A stretch of DNA of 64,000 nt, taken from positions 19,887 to 83,886 of the forward strand of contig NZ_JAAXPS010000007.1 in assembly GCF_012396555.1 (NCBI RefSeq), in the 5' to 3' direction. The notes under the pieces were generated by a model. It was not told the DNA's origin and did no database searches. It saw only the letters and a program-made list of their open reading frames with translations. Numbering within the stretch: the first letter of the stretch is position 1; every line of letters starts with the position of its first letter. The DNA is from Facklamia miroungae (GTDB taxonomy: Bacteria > Bacillota > Bacilli > Lactobacillales > Aerococcaceae). Below, one piece after another: positions 46,894-56,194 of this stretch. The position numbers were made by a program, and so were the translations under genes.

Positions 46894-49259
46894 TGATAAA
46901 CGTATTTCAAAATAGTCAATACCATTGGACTTTAATAGCGATCGTTGTCAGTTTTTTTATGCTTTTTATAATACAACCCATTTTTCCGCTTATTATTTTA
47001 TTTGCTTTGGGAGTTTATCGTATATGGGTTTGTCGGAATAGGGAGTTAATGGCTTTAGTCATAGGTATTCTATTATTAGTGTTCTTGAATTATAGAAGCT
47101 TAGAAAACCAATGGCAAAGTCAAATTCTCATGTTTGAAGAAGGCGAGCAGATTAAAAGTGAGTTAGTCATCAACCCTAATCATATTCAGCAAAATGAAGA
47201 CATTTTTTATGGAGAGGGAGGGTTATTTTCGGAAAATGAAGAGATCATTCCAGTGATAGTGAACTATTGGAATAAGAAAGATATTCAACAAGATCTACCT
47301 GATTTAACTGCTTCTTCTTATGTTTTAGCGATTAAGGGGAAAATAAAAAGGATTGAAGCCAACCGGAATTTCGATCTTTTTGATTATCAAAGTTACTTAA
47401 AGAGAAAAGGAATAGCTTGGGAGTTGGAAATAGATCAAATAGAGGGGGTTAAAGTCAGTCAATCGAACCAGTCCAATTTTTTTCTTATCCAACTCATTAA
47501 TTTGAGAGCAAGATTGACGCACTATTTTAGAAGATGTGCGCAAATCCCTTTAGTCAGTATTCATAATAAATTACTCTATAACTTAAATTCGACTACCTAT
47601 CGAGACTATAAACCAGCTTTTATGACATTAGGCATCTTACATTTCTTTTCTATTTCAGGTTTTCATGTAAACTATATCCGAAATGTTTTAACCTATATCT
47701 TATTGCGAATAGGAATTTCGCCTTCAAAAAGTAAAGTGATTGTTTTTACAGTCCTTATTCTGTTTGCTTGGTTAGTCGATTGGCCAATTGGGGCTCTGCG
47801 CTCGCTACTAGTAAACGGGTTCAATTTTTTAAGAAGAAGATTTCATTGGCCTTTTTCACCGTTAGACTGCTTGTCGATCGTTTATATTTTACTATTGGTC
47901 ATCAACCCATATTTCATTCACAGTTTGGCATATATATTGTCCTTTCTAATGTCTTACCTTATTTATTTCTATCAAGGGACAAATAAAACTCATTTTCCAA
48001 TTCATTGGCAGCAAAAAATGGAAGTAACTTTATTCTGTTTTCTTTTTTCCTGGCCCTTACTATTATCGAGTTCATTTGAAATTAATTTTTTACAAGTAGG
48101 AATCGTTTTAATCTTTACACCTTTATTTGAAGCCTGGATCATGCCGGCTATGTTTGGTTTTTCAACTTTACTTCTTCTCAGTCAGTTGGCCCCAAAGCTT
48201 TTACAACTAATTCAGTGGTTATCAAACATCTTTGAACTTGTTTGGGAAACGTTTTCGATTCACAAATGGGTGAAGTCAGGAGTTCTAGTGCTTGGTAGTG
48301 GTGGTTTTATGCTGCTTGTATTTCTTTTTGTTTTAGGAATCGTTTGGTTCTATTTTTTAAAAAGTAAACCTAATAGAGCGTGGAAGCTATTACTTTTGGG
48401 GTACTTACTAGTTATTGTAATTTATCCCTATCTTGATCTTAGAGATCGAATCATTATTTTAGATGTTGGGCAAGGAGATGCTTTACTATATAAGAAAGCT
48501 TTTTCTAAAAAAGCGTGGTTGATTGATACAGGAGGTAAGGTCGTTAATTCTCAAAACACAGTACAAATAGATCCGGAATATGCCTATAAAAATTTAATAC
48601 CAGCTCTTAAAGCCCAAGGTATTACATGTTTAGAAGGGGTTATTATCACCCACCCAGATATTGATCATTTAGGAAATCTATCTGCCCTTGAGCAAGAAAT
48701 GCCAATTAAACACCTTTACTATTCAGTCATTACTCAAAAGTCTGAAATTTGGCGAAAAATAAATCATAAATTCTCTAAAAATATACATCATCATGTCATC
48801 CAACCAGGTAAAAATATAAAAATAAAAGAAGGGGACATTGAATTATTGAGCCTAAATATGCCGGAACCTTATAATGAGGATAAGAGTAATGCATCCTCAT
48901 TAATAAGTATTCTCACGATTCAAAATAGAAAAATGGTCAATATGGCGGACCTACCGCTCGAATTAGAAGAAGCTTTCTTAAAGACTTTTGATAATCGAAA
49001 GATAGACTTCTTAAAAATTGGTCATCACGGCAGTAAAACTTCTACTAGTGACCGATTGCTTGATCAATTAAAACCAGAACTAACCTTTATATCTTCAGGA
49101 AAGAACAACCGCTACCAACATCCCCATCCAGAAACCTTGTATAAGCTAAAAAAGAGAGGAATTACCTATTTAGATACTCAAGAAGTCGGGGCTATCGAAA
49201 TAGCCCATCATCCTTTATACGGTTGGCAGGTGAAGACTGCTTTAAAAGCAAATGAGTAA
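46890..49259 (+). CDS. comEC: DNA internalization channel protein ComEC/Rec2
   Basis: A 789-residue polytopic membrane protein that brings single-stranded DNA into the cytoplasm. It has N-terminal helices with a DUF4131-type outer domain, a central Competence domain with many helices (about 215-500) and a C-terminal metallo-beta-lactamase-like domain (about 525-789). The last contains DVGQGDALLY, THPDIDHLGNL and GHHGSKTSTSD. The open frame is full length with no sign of decay, so together with comG the uptake machine looks functional. Confidence 0.93.
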   Translation: MMINVFQNSQYHWTLIAIVVSFFMLFIIQPIFPLIILFALGVYRIWVCRNRELMALVIGILLLVFLNYRSLENQWQSQILMFEEGEQIKSELVINPNHIQQNEDIFYGEGGLFSENEEIIPVIVNYWNKKDIQQDLPDLTASSYVLAIKGKIKRIEANRNFDLFDYQSYLKRKGIAWELEIDQIEGVKVSQSNQSNFFLIQLINLRARLTHYFRRCAQIPLVSIHNKLLYNLNSTTYRDYKPAFMTLGILHFFSISGFHVNYIRNVLTYILLRIGISPSKSKVIVFTVLILFAWLVDWPIGALRSLLVNGFNFLRRRFHWPFSPLDCLSIVYILLLVINPYFIHSLAYILSFLMSYLIYFYQGTNKTHFPIHWQQKMEVTLFCFLFSWPLLLSSSFEINFLQVGIVLIFTPLFEAWIMPAMFGFSTLLLLSQLAPKLLQLIQWLSNIFELVWETFSIHKWVKSGVLVLGSGGFMLLVFLFVLGIVWFYFLKSKPNRAWKLLLLGYLLVIVIYPYLDLRDRIIILDVGQGDALLYKKAFSKKAWLIDTGGKVVNSQNTVQIDPEYAYKNLIPALKAQGITCLEGVIITHPDIDHLGNLSALEQEMPIKHLYYSVITQKSEIWRKINHKFSKNIHHHVIQPGKNIKIKEGDIELLSLNMPEPYNEDKSNASSLISILTIQNRKMVNMADLPLELEEAFLKTFDNRKIDFLKIGHHGSKTSTSDRLLDQLKPELTFISSGKNNRYQHPHPETLYKLKKRGITYLDTQEVGAIEIAHHPLYGWQVKTALKANE

Positions 49260-49336
49260 ATGTGGAAAGCACTTAGGTTTATGCCTTACTAAATGATATA
49301 ATATTCTTAAAAGCCTTATCTTAAAGGAAATTTTAG

Positions 49337-49636
49337 ATGAATATTGTAATATCTGTTTATGGCCTCATAATGTTTGCTACCGGTGTTGTAGGGTTGAGAA
49401 AGAAGCTAGCAATTTCAAAAGTAACGCTCACCATTATCGATTTGCTTTTTATCTTATCCATAGCAAATTTATGGATAACTGCGCTTATCATCGACATTTT
49501 AATTTCTGTATTGCTGATCTTTTTATCGATCAGCTTATATAGAGATCGTTTGTCAAGTGGTTTAACTCTCAATATGACCCACCACATTCTAAGACTATGT
49601 ATACATCTTATTTTTATTTATTTTTTATTCCGATAA
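49337..49636 (+). CDS. Small hypothetical membrane protein
   Basis: A 99-residue protein I do not recognise. Three or four hydrophobic segments (about 2-20, 28-48, 50-68 and 82-98) make it an integral membrane protein. AAAGGAAA lies before the ATG, and TATAAT at 49297-49302 can serve as its -10, so the gene is likely real. It lies between comEC and luxS, where many Firmicutes have holA; it is not holA. Confidence 0.55.
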   Translation: MNIVISVYGLIMFATGVVGLRKKLAISKVTLTIIDLLFILSIANLWITALIIDILISVLLIFLSISLYRDRLSSGLTLNMTHHILRLCIHLIFIYFLFR

Positions 49637-49641
49637 ACAAA

Positions 49642-49670
49642 TTGACATGTCAGCCAACTTTCGTTAAATT
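49642..49670 (+). promoter_or_regulatory. Promoter for luxS
   Basis: A perfect TTGACA (49642-49647), 17 bp, then TAAATT (49665-49670), 26 bp before the start codon. This gives luxS its own transcript. Confidence 0.75.
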
Positions 49671-49696
49671 GAAGGTACAATGGAGGAGGAATCTTA

Positions 49697-50173
49697 TTGG
49701 AAAAAATACCAAGCTTTACAATCAATCACTTAATTTTAAAACCAGGGATATATTTATCACGGACAGATAAAGTCGGTGGACGACAACTTCATACCTATGA
49801 TTTACGATTTACAGCTCCTAACGCTGAACCCGTAATGAATACGGCCGAAATTCATACCATCGAACATCTTGCAGCTACCTATTTACGCAATCATGATAAG
49901 TACAAAGATGAAGTAATCTATTTTGGTCCCATGGGTTGTCGCACAGGTTTTTATTTGATTTTAACTGATGCCTTAAAAGGCCAAGAAGTTTTAAATTTAA
50001 TTAAAGAAACATTCCAATTTACTGCTGAGTATGAAGGGGAAATACCGGGAGCAACACCAAGAGATTGTGGGAATTATTTAGACCAAAATTTACCAATGGC
50101 AAAATATCAAGCTAAAAAGTATGTGAAAAGTCTTGCACAAGTAACTGATTTGACTTTTATCTATCCTGAATAG
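49697..50173 (+). CDS. luxS: S-ribosylhomocysteine lyase LuxS
   Basis: A 158-residue iron/zinc enzyme of the activated methyl cycle that splits S-ribosylhomocysteine into homocysteine and the AI-2 precursor. The metal motif HTIEHLAAT (about residues 54-62) and GPMGCRTGFYLI with the catalytic Cys are present. It starts with TTG at 49697 after GGAGGAGG. No Pfs gene lies nearby. Confidence 0.94.
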   Translation: MEKIPSFTINHLILKPGIYLSRTDKVGGRQLHTYDLRFTAPNAEPVMNTAEIHTIEHLAATYLRNHDKYKDEVIYFGPMGCRTGFYLILTDALKGQEVLNLIKETFQFTAEYEGEIPGATPRDCGNYLDQNLPMAKYQAKKYVKSLAQVTDLTFIYPE

Positions 50174-50182
50174 AAATAAACA

Positions 50183-50226
50183 CAGGTCTACAACAAGTAG
50201 ATTTTGATACCTGATAGGTAGACCTG
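50183..50226 (+). terminator. Probable terminator after luxS
   Basis: CAGGTCTAC (50183-50191) pairs with GTAGACCTG (50218-50226); the T-run is short and late. A moderate call. Confidence 0.5.
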
Positions 50227-50251
50227 CTAATCTTTTACAAAGATACTTGAG

Positions 50252-50827
50252 TTATTCAGTGATCAAATTATCTCTTTCAAAATCTAATTGAAGGGGTTGA
50301 TATTGAATAATTGGAGAAGCAGCTTTGATCGCTTTGCGCATCCAAATTACATCGATTAATTTTCCAGCTTTTTGAGCCAGTTTTGGGAAAGTCAACATTG
50401 TCTCAAAACCTTCTTTTTCATGAAAGCGTAAAGAGCGATGATTGTCTGCGACAATTGTTGAAATAATATATTCAGTGCTTGTTTGAGAAAGTAAAAATTC
50501 AATCACTGTATAAAGTTCATGACCAACGCCCTTAACTGGGCAATTTTCAGCAGTATATATTGAAAGCAGACCTGTATGAGATAGAAAAGGTTCATAAAAT
50601 TCGCTTAAATATGCAAATCCAATTACAGTATCCTTATATTCAGCCACAATAAATGGATATTTTTTTGAGAGATTTTCAATCTTTTTAGCGGTCGCTTCAA
50701 GTGTGGGGACTTCCGATTCTAGATTGAAATTGGTATTCAAAATATAGGGACGGTAAATGCTTTGGATTGACTGAGCATCGGTGATTTGAGCTTGTCGAAT
50801 AATAACTTCTTTTTGATGAAATAACAT
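50252..50827 (-). CDS. GNAT family N-acetyltransferase (PAT/Bar-like)
   Basis: A 191-residue acetyltransferase. The N-terminal VIIRQAQITDAQSIQSIYRPY and the late region with NHRSLRFHEKEGFE, which helps bind acetyl-CoA, resemble phosphinothricin-type N-acetyltransferases. The substrate cannot be predicted. The C-terminal 25 residues extend beyond the usual domain. GGAGG precedes the ATG. It converges on luxS. Confidence 0.78.
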   Translation of the reverse strand: MLFHQKEVIIRQAQITDAQSIQSIYRPYILNTNFNLESEVPTLEATAKKIENLSKKYPFIVAEYKDTVIGFAYLSEFYEPFLSHTGLLSIYTAENCPVKGVGHELYTVIEFLLSQTSTEYIISTIVADNHRSLRFHEKEGFETMLTFPKLAQKAGKLIDVIWMRKAIKAASPIIQYQPLQLDFERDNLITE

Positions 50828-50931
50828 GGTGGAAGCCTCCTTTTTATTGGTTCTAGATTAGTATAATCATTGACAAAAGAATTACAATCAAAAAAGTGTA
50901 AATTTATTGTAAAAATTCCAAGGCGATCTAG

Positions 50932-50960
50932 TTGACTATATCTGAAAGATAAGCTATAAT
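50932..50960 (+). promoter_or_regulatory. Promoter for the MarR-family gene
   Basis: TTGACT (50932-50937), 17 bp, TATAAT (50955-50960). Inside the spacer TATCT-GAA-AGATA (50939-50951) is a small palindrome that might be an autoregulatory site. Confidence 0.7.
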
Positions 50961-51010
50961 TATTTCACTTTCGAGATATGGAAAATTTTAAGACAAGAAG
51001 GTGAGAGTAG

Positions 51011-51439
51011 ATGTTGGATCGAGACACAGAAGTTTTAAAAACATATATTGGTTTGATGAGGGCTCATGGCTATTTTGAGAAATTGGTCAAGAAAGATGCC
51101 AATCACTCTGATATGAATGTGACTGAATTTGCAGTATTAGAGTTGCTATATAATCGTGGTCCTCAGCCTATTCAACAAATAGGGAATCGGATTTTAATTG
51201 CATCCTCTTCAACAACTTATGTTGTTGATAAGTTGTGTAATAAAGGATATGTAGAACGTAAGCCAGATTTAAATGACCGCCGAGTTACTTTTGCTGAGAT
51301 TACAGCAGAGGGAATCGCATTAATGGATAAAATTTATCCAGAACATCGTAAACATCTTTTAGAAGTGTTTGCTGAGTTTACTGAAGAAGAAGTGCTTGAA
51401 ATGAAACGTTTATTACAAAAATTAACGCGATATGAATAG
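51011..51439 (+). CDS. MarR family transcriptional regulator
   Basis: A 142-residue winged-helix regulator. The recognition region IGNRILIASSSTTYVVDKL and wing VERKPDLNDRRVTFAEIT (about 60-100) are typical of MarR proteins near the MhqR/YkvE subgroup. GAAGGTGAG precedes the ATG. It has its own promoter and terminator, so its targets are not evident; the divergent GNAT gene or the downstream envelope genes are possibilities. Confidence 0.87.
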   Translation: MLDRDTEVLKTYIGLMRAHGYFEKLVKKDANHSDMNVTEFAVLELLYNRGPQPIQQIGNRILIASSSTTYVVDKLCNKGYVERKPDLNDRRVTFAEITAEGIALMDKIYPEHRKHLLEVFAEFTEEEVLEMKRLLQKLTRYE

Positions 51440-51445
51440 TTATTT

Positions 51446-51470
51446 GACCTCTATGATCAGAGGTCTTTTT
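51446..51470 (+). terminator. Terminator after the MarR-family gene
   Basis: GACCTCT (51446-51452), ATGATC loop, AGAGGTC (51459-51465), five T residues. Confidence 0.8.
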
Positions 51471-51572
51471 ATTTGGAAATATTTCAATAACAACCGGATA
51501 AGTTGGTTTTAACTTTCATTCTTTCTGTGATACACTTTAAATGTCAAAATGCATAGGGAAAGGAAAATACTC

Positions 51573-52463
51573 ATGAAAATTCCAATTCTATTACTCTTAC
51601 TTTTCAGTCTTTCGGCTTGTCAGAAGGCCTCTACAGAACAAACTGAAAAAACAAGTGTTTTAGCGTCAAATGAGCCAGAAATTCAAGAGACGAGCCTAGA
51701 AAGAGGTCAAGTGGAGTCTCAGCCCTTAAAAAATGATGGAACACGCCAAGCTTGGACGGATTATTCTGCCTATGCTCAAGTTGATGAAGAGGGCTATGCC
51801 TACTACATGCAAGAAAATCCAGATATATCTTCCGAGATTTTCCCGCTATATGAAACTGGTGATCATAAAGTTCTTTTATTTACCTTCGATGATGCACCGC
51901 AAAGACCAGACTCTTATGCTTTAGAGATCGCACAACAATTGAAAGTTAAGGATGTTAATGCAATTTTTCTTGTAAATGGTATGTACCTTACTGAAGAAAG
52001 AGGTCGACAAATCACAAAGCAAATATATGATATGGGCTTTGAGATAGGCAACCATACGCAACATCATCCTAATCTTAAAGAAATGACCTATGATCAGCAG
52101 TATCAAGAAATTAAACAAACGAGTGATTTGGTAGAGGAAATAACGGGTGAAAAACCTAGATGGTTCAGACCTCCTTTTGGTTTATTTAACATGGATACTT
52201 ATCGGATTTGTCAAGACCTAGAGATGCAGTTAATGACTTGGAATTTTGGGTATGACTGGATGGAAGATTATCTTGATGGTGATGCACTGTTGGAAATTTC
52301 TTTAAATAATGATTATTTAAGAGCAGGCGCAAATATTTTAATGCATGACCGTCCTTGGACAAACGCTGCTATTTCTAGAATGGTGGATGGTTATCGTGAA
52401 CAAGGTTATCATATAGTAGATCCGCTATTAATACGCAACCCAGATTTTGAAAAAGAAAGTTAG
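51573..52463 (+). CDS. Polysaccharide deacetylase family lipoprotein
   Basis: A 296-residue exported enzyme. The signal peptide ends in lipobox LSAC at about residues 16-19, so it is anchored as a lipoprotein. The NodB domain (about 100-285) has metal motif TFDDAP (usually TFDDGP), NHTQHH with the zinc-binding His pair and RPPFGLFN. It should deacetylate peptidoglycan or another cell-wall glycan. An in-frame ATG at 51549 precedes the AAAGGAAA site; ATG 51573 is preferred. The next gene follows after nine bases. Confidence 0.85.
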   Translation: MKIPILLLLLFSLSACQKASTEQTEKTSVLASNEPEIQETSLERGQVESQPLKNDGTRQAWTDYSAYAQVDEEGYAYYMQENPDISSEIFPLYETGDHKVLLFTFDDAPQRPDSYALEIAQQLKVKDVNAIFLVNGMYLTEERGRQITKQIYDMGFEIGNHTQHHPNLKEMTYDQQYQEIKQTSDLVEEITGEKPRWFRPPFGLFNMDTYRICQDLEMQLMTWNFGYDWMEDYLDGDALLEISLNNDYLRAGANILMHDRPWTNAAISRMVDGYREQGYHIVDPLLIRNPDFEKES

Positions 52464-52472
52464 GCGAGCCGT

Positions 52473-53243
52473 GTGAAGAAGAATTTTCCTATTTCTTTTT
52501 ATATAAAGTTACTATTCATTGTAATTAGTCTGTCAAGTGTCTATTACTATCATGAGGAAGTTATTGACCAAGCGTTTTCTCAAAAGAATTTATCGATTTA
52601 CCAGCAATTAAGTGAACTGTCGCAAAAGCTTATCGGTTTTCAAACTCAACCAAAAGAGGAATATGCTAAGCTGGCAAATTATACTCAGTCATTTCCAGGA
52701 AATAAAGAACCCATTCAATATCATCCGTTAGTATTAAATCATCCTCATTTTATATTAGGTCAAAAACGGGCTGACCTTTTTAATCAACAATTAGATTTGA
52801 AAGAGTTGAACCGTGCCTTTATTGAAGAAGCGAATAGAAATTATTTTACTCAAGCCCCACTTCAAATAGCCTCCAATTTAACAAAAGGGAATCATTTACG
52901 GCTTGATGAAATAACCAATTATGCTTATCTAGATTCTAAAACATTTGAAGGTTTGAATTTTCGCCAACGATTTCCTGATATAGCAGATAGCGAATACCGA
53001 ATTGGAGAAAATTTATATGAGGTTTTTATCTCAGCAGATGATATTCATATAGACACTTGGTCCAAAAAAGAAGCTGTGTTTGCTAAGTATTTAGCCAACG
53101 CTTTTTTTGGTCAAACAGAAGAATTGCCTCATTTAAAATCCCTCATACTTTCAGCGAGAGCCTCAGCAAGTGATTTCCATCTTGACGATTCGTCTTATGT
53201 ACGTATAGCGGTAGTCTTAAATTTTGATAATCATAATTATTAA
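52473..53243 (+). CDS. Membrane-anchored extracellular protein of unknown function
   Basis: A 256-residue protein with one N-terminal hydrophobic anchor (about 7-25) and an extracytoplasmic domain. The stretch RIGENLYEVFISADDIHIDTW and the end of the protein faintly recall CAP/SCP-domain exoproteins (GEN motif, later Trp), but the usual His and Glu pattern is not clear. It starts with GTG at 52473; the ribosome site (AGGCGAG) is weak. It follows the deacetylase and precedes a hydrolase, likely one envelope operon. Confidence 0.55.
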   Translation: MKKNFPISFYIKLLFIVISLSSVYYYHEEVIDQAFSQKNLSIYQQLSELSQKLIGFQTQPKEEYAKLANYTQSFPGNKEPIQYHPLVLNHPHFILGQKRADLFNQQLDLKELNRAFIEEANRNYFTQAPLQIASNLTKGNHLRLDEITNYAYLDSKTFEGLNFRQRFPDIADSEYRIGENLYEVFISADDIHIDTWSKKEAVFAKYLANAFFGQTEELPHLKSLILSARASASDFHLDDSSYVRIAVVLNFDNHNY

Positions 53244-53259
53244 TTTTGGAGGGAAAAAA

Positions 53260-54378
53260 ATGAAAATGGGAAAGTTCTTAAAATTAGGTGTTCCATTAAT
53301 GGGGCTTTCAATTGGATACAAATTACATCGTGCATTTCGTCACCCATTACCTAAAATTAGTCATGCAGAGCGTTTGCTTGAGCGATTAGAATTAAACACG
53401 TCTATCGATTGGCTTGAAGAGAAACAATTTGCTAGTGATTGGCAAAAGAAATTAATGCCTTTCTTAGAGAGGAGAAGACAAAGTGGCAAGATTCATACGG
53501 GACCTTATTCTCTAGCTTATGACTTTTATGCTTTAGAGAATGCGGTAGCTACTTGTGTTATTGTGCATGGGTTTAATGAATATAAAGAGAAGTATCTAGA
53601 ACTTATTTATTATTTATTGCAAGCAGGGATACAAGCTATTGTTTACGATGCAAGAGGGCACGGTGAATCTAAACTCGCTCCCAATCAAACACAAATCGAC
53701 TGTTTATCTTTTCAACCATATATAGAAGATTTAGAATTAGTAGTAGGTCTTGCGAAAAATATGGGTGGGTCTGAGAGGCCTTTATTTTTATTTGGACATT
53801 CGATGGGTGGGGCGGTAGCGACTCGCTTAACTCAAACCTATCCTCAAATAATTAATGGGTTAATTTTATCTGCGCCAATGCTAGCGATTCATTCTAGCGG
53901 CTTGCCAATGGAATTTGCGCATATTATTTCGAGAATGATGCAAAAAATTGGTCAAGGTAAGAAGTATCTTCCAGCAGAATCAAATCTTAAAAAGGATAAT
54001 TATTTAACTTTCCAAATGCCGAACCATCTTTCTAATTCTGAGGTGAGGGGAAGATTCTTTTTTGATTTAAATCGGAACCTTCATCGCTATCCGACACGAT
54101 CAGGTTCTTATAATTGGTTAAATGCTGCCTTAGATACCTTACAGAAGATTCATGCTGAAAGTGAAATCAAAAAAATATCTTGTCCTAGCTTAATTTTTCG
54201 AGCTGAAAGGGATCAGGTTGTAAAAAAAGAAGGAATATATCATTTTTATAATCGTCTTCCCTTTTCATTTAATATATTGGTTCCATCAAGCGAACATGAA
54301 ATTCTTTCAGGACATGATGATCAAGTGAGAATGATCGTTTCTCAAATTATAGAATTCATCTCAAACAATGCAGAATAA
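53260..54378 (+). CDS. Alpha/beta hydrolase (lysophospholipase-like)
   Basis: A 372-residue hydrolase of the serine aminopeptidase S33/monoglyceride lipase type. The nucleophile is in GHSMGGAVA (about residue 182), Asp in RAERDQVV and His in SSEHEI. A short N-terminal hydrophobic stretch (about 5-18) could tether it to the membrane. The start at 53260 follows GGAGGG. It probably acts on lipids or esters, but the substrate is not known. Confidence 0.8.
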   Translation: MKMGKFLKLGVPLMGLSIGYKLHRAFRHPLPKISHAERLLERLELNTSIDWLEEKQFASDWQKKLMPFLERRRQSGKIHTGPYSLAYDFYALENAVATCVIVHGFNEYKEKYLELIYYLLQAGIQAIVYDARGHGESKLAPNQTQIDCLSFQPYIEDLELVVGLAKNMGGSERPLFLFGHSMGGAVATRLTQTYPQIINGLILSAPMLAIHSSGLPMEFAHIISRMMQKIGQGKKYLPAESNLKKDNYLTFQMPNHLSNSEVRGRFFFDLNRNLHRYPTRSGSYNWLNAALDTLQKIHAESEIKKISCPSLIFRAERDQVVKKEGIYHFYNRLPFSFNILVPSSEHEILSGHDDQVRMIVSQIIEFISNNAE

Positions 54379-54405
54379 TCATAAATAATTTAAAAGACAA
54401 AAATA

Positions 54406-54443
54406 AAACACTGCATAGTTCAAAAGTGAAAGCAGTGTTTTTT
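54406..54443. terminator. Bidirectional terminator between the hydrolase and degV
   Basis: AAACACTGC (54406-54414) pairs with GCAGTGTTT (54432-54440), with T residues on the plus side and a TTTT stretch on the minus side. Confidence 0.8.
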
Positions 54444-54483
54444 ATCATATTTTATTGAAGAATTGATTTGGGTAAAGATGGGG

Positions 54484-55326
54484 TTACCTCGTTTGATAGC
54501 CTATGATCAGACCTTTTCTTTGGGCGTAAAAACTACATAAGCCAGAAGCAGCTAGAATTTCGATGTCTGCTTGAGGAAATTGATCAAGTATCATCTTTTG
54601 AAGTTCCTGACTGGCTTTTGGATTAAGGACATGATTAATAATTAACTTTCCACCATTATATCCCTTGCTTTTAATTTCAGCCCAAAGTTTTTTCATAGCT
54701 TGGTGGTGTCCTCGAGCTTTTTGGGCAAGTTCGATGGTGCCTTCAGGACTTCGTTTGCCTATTAAACGAATATTGAGTAGTCCGATCATATTTCCTACAA
54801 TTTTTGACACACGTCCATTTTTCACAAGATTGTCTACAGATTCCAATACAAAAGATACATTAGTCTTAAGATGTTCTTTTTCAAGAGCCTGCACAACTGC
54901 TTCAAAATCCAATTTTTCTTTAATAATTTGAGCTGCAAGAGAGATGAGTAGATCAATTTCGGCTCCGGCAGAACGGCTATTTAAAATATAGATATTGGCG
55001 TTTGGGTTTTTTTCTAAGGCTAATTCTTTCCCAAGGCAGGCAGCATTATATGAACCTGAGACACCGGATGATAAGGTGAAACAAAGAACATTGTCATTTG
55101 ATTCAAATGTCTGTGCATAGGTCTCTGGACTTGGGCAAGCAGTGCCTGTGTTTTTAGCATTTTCCATTTCTGTCACAAGTGTTTCAGTACTGAGTTGATC
55201 GTTATCTTGATAAGTGTGTTCGTCTATGTTTATAAGTAAAGGGACCACTTCAAAATCAACTTGATCATTGATATGTTTGATTGAACGGATACTTGCTCCT
55301 GAATCAGTCACTATTTTCCATTGCAT
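54484..55326 (-). CDS. DegV family fatty-acid-binding protein
   Basis: A 280-residue DegV protein, the FakB type that presents fatty acids to the kinase FakA for phosphorylation and phospholipid synthesis. Typical parts are WKIVTDSGAS at the N-terminus, LCFTLSSGVSGSYNAA in the middle and the N-x-R-x-I-GK segment near residue 195. Of three close ATGs, 55326 has the best spacing to GGGGGA. Confidence 0.88.
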   Translation of the reverse strand: MQWKIVTDSGASIRSIKHINDQVDFEVVPLLINIDEHTYQDNDQLSTETLVTEMENAKNTGTACPSPETYAQTFESNDNVLCFTLSSGVSGSYNAACLGKELALEKNPNANIYILNSRSAGAEIDLLISLAAQIIKEKLDFEAVVQALEKEHLKTNVSFVLESVDNLVKNGRVSKIVGNMIGLLNIRLIGKRSPEGTIELAQKARGHHQAMKKLWAEIKSKGYNGGKLIINHVLNPKASQELQKMILDQFPQADIEILAASGLCSFYAQRKGLIIGYQTR

Positions 55327-55486
55327 CATTATTTCCCCCATTTATGGTCAATTAATTATCAGTAGTATAACTAATTTTAGAAACACTTGCAATTTTTCAA
55401 AAAGTTTTTCTATTAATACTTGCTATATTAAGAAGATTATCGGTAAAATAGGAATTGACAAATATTTCATGTGAGGAGGAAGGCTT

Positions 55487-56110
55487 ATGTTAGGAGATCT
55501 ACATCAGTCTAACTTGGTAATTTTAGTTCAGTTAGTTTTTTCAATAGTAGGGTTAGGGTTTGCCTATATAGGAGCGGTTGAATATGGTTTGATATCTATG
55601 ATGATAGCAGCCATTCTCAATGAATATTCAGTAGATATTTCAGAACAGTTTGACCAAACTGATGCACAACTCGCTTTTTCTACAGAATTTGAAGTTTTAG
55701 CAGATTTTCTCTCGTTTGGAATGATACCGGTAGGGCTTTTATTAACAACCACTCGAGGAGGGATTCTTGGTATTGTGACTATCGCAATTTATCTAACAGC
55801 AGTTTCAATCCGTTTAGCTCATTTTAACCGACCTTTAGAATTTCAAACGTATCAAATGGATGACGATCTTTTTTACTTAGGTCTTCCTCTGATTTCAGTG
55901 GCAGTAATTTTCCCCATACTATACTTGTTAAGTTATATTCTAGCTCCATCAATCTTTTCGGTACTTGTTATCATTATCATGCTTGGTTTAGCGGTGGGTT
56001 ATGTAATTGCAAAACCAATCCCTCGCTTAAAAAAAGAATGGATGACTTACCTCATTTTCGGAGTAATCTTTATGATCTTAATGTATATTCTATTGGGAAT
56101 TTTCAAATGA
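55487..56110 (+). CDS. CDP-alcohol phosphatidyltransferase-like protein with degenerate active site
   Basis: A 207-residue membrane protein with about six helices. LADFLSFGMIPV and SIRLAHFNRP match phosphatidylserine synthase-type enzymes. The catalytic motif D-x2-DG-x2-AR-x8-G-x3-D-x3-D is lost: the stretch reads NEYSVDISEQFDQTDAQLAF then STEFEVLAD, keeping only the last Asp. It may therefore be a pseudoenzyme or have a new role. GAGGAGG precedes the ATG, and an extended -10 (TGCTATATT, near 55421-55429) lies upstream. Confidence 0.65.
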   Translation: MLGDLHQSNLVILVQLVFSIVGLGFAYIGAVEYGLISMMIAAILNEYSVDISEQFDQTDAQLAFSTEFEVLADFLSFGMIPVGLLLTTTRGGILGIVTIAIYLTAVSIRLAHFNRPLEFQTYQMDDDLFYLGLPLISVAVIFPILYLLSYILAPSIFSVLVIIIMLGLAVGYVIAKPIPRLKKEWMTYLIFGVIFMILMYILLGIFK

Positions 56111-56123
56111 TTTAACGAATAAT

Positions 56124-56152
56124 CCTCCTTTTCTTGGAAATAGGAGGTTTTT
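56124..56152 (+). terminator. Terminator after the CDP-alcohol transferase-like gene
   Basis: CCTCCT (56124-56129) pairs with AGGAGG (56142-56147), followed by T residues. A short stem, so moderate. Confidence 0.55.
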
Positions 56153-56194
56153 GTTTTAAGACGCCAAAAAGGAATCATTGCAGGAGGATAGGTA

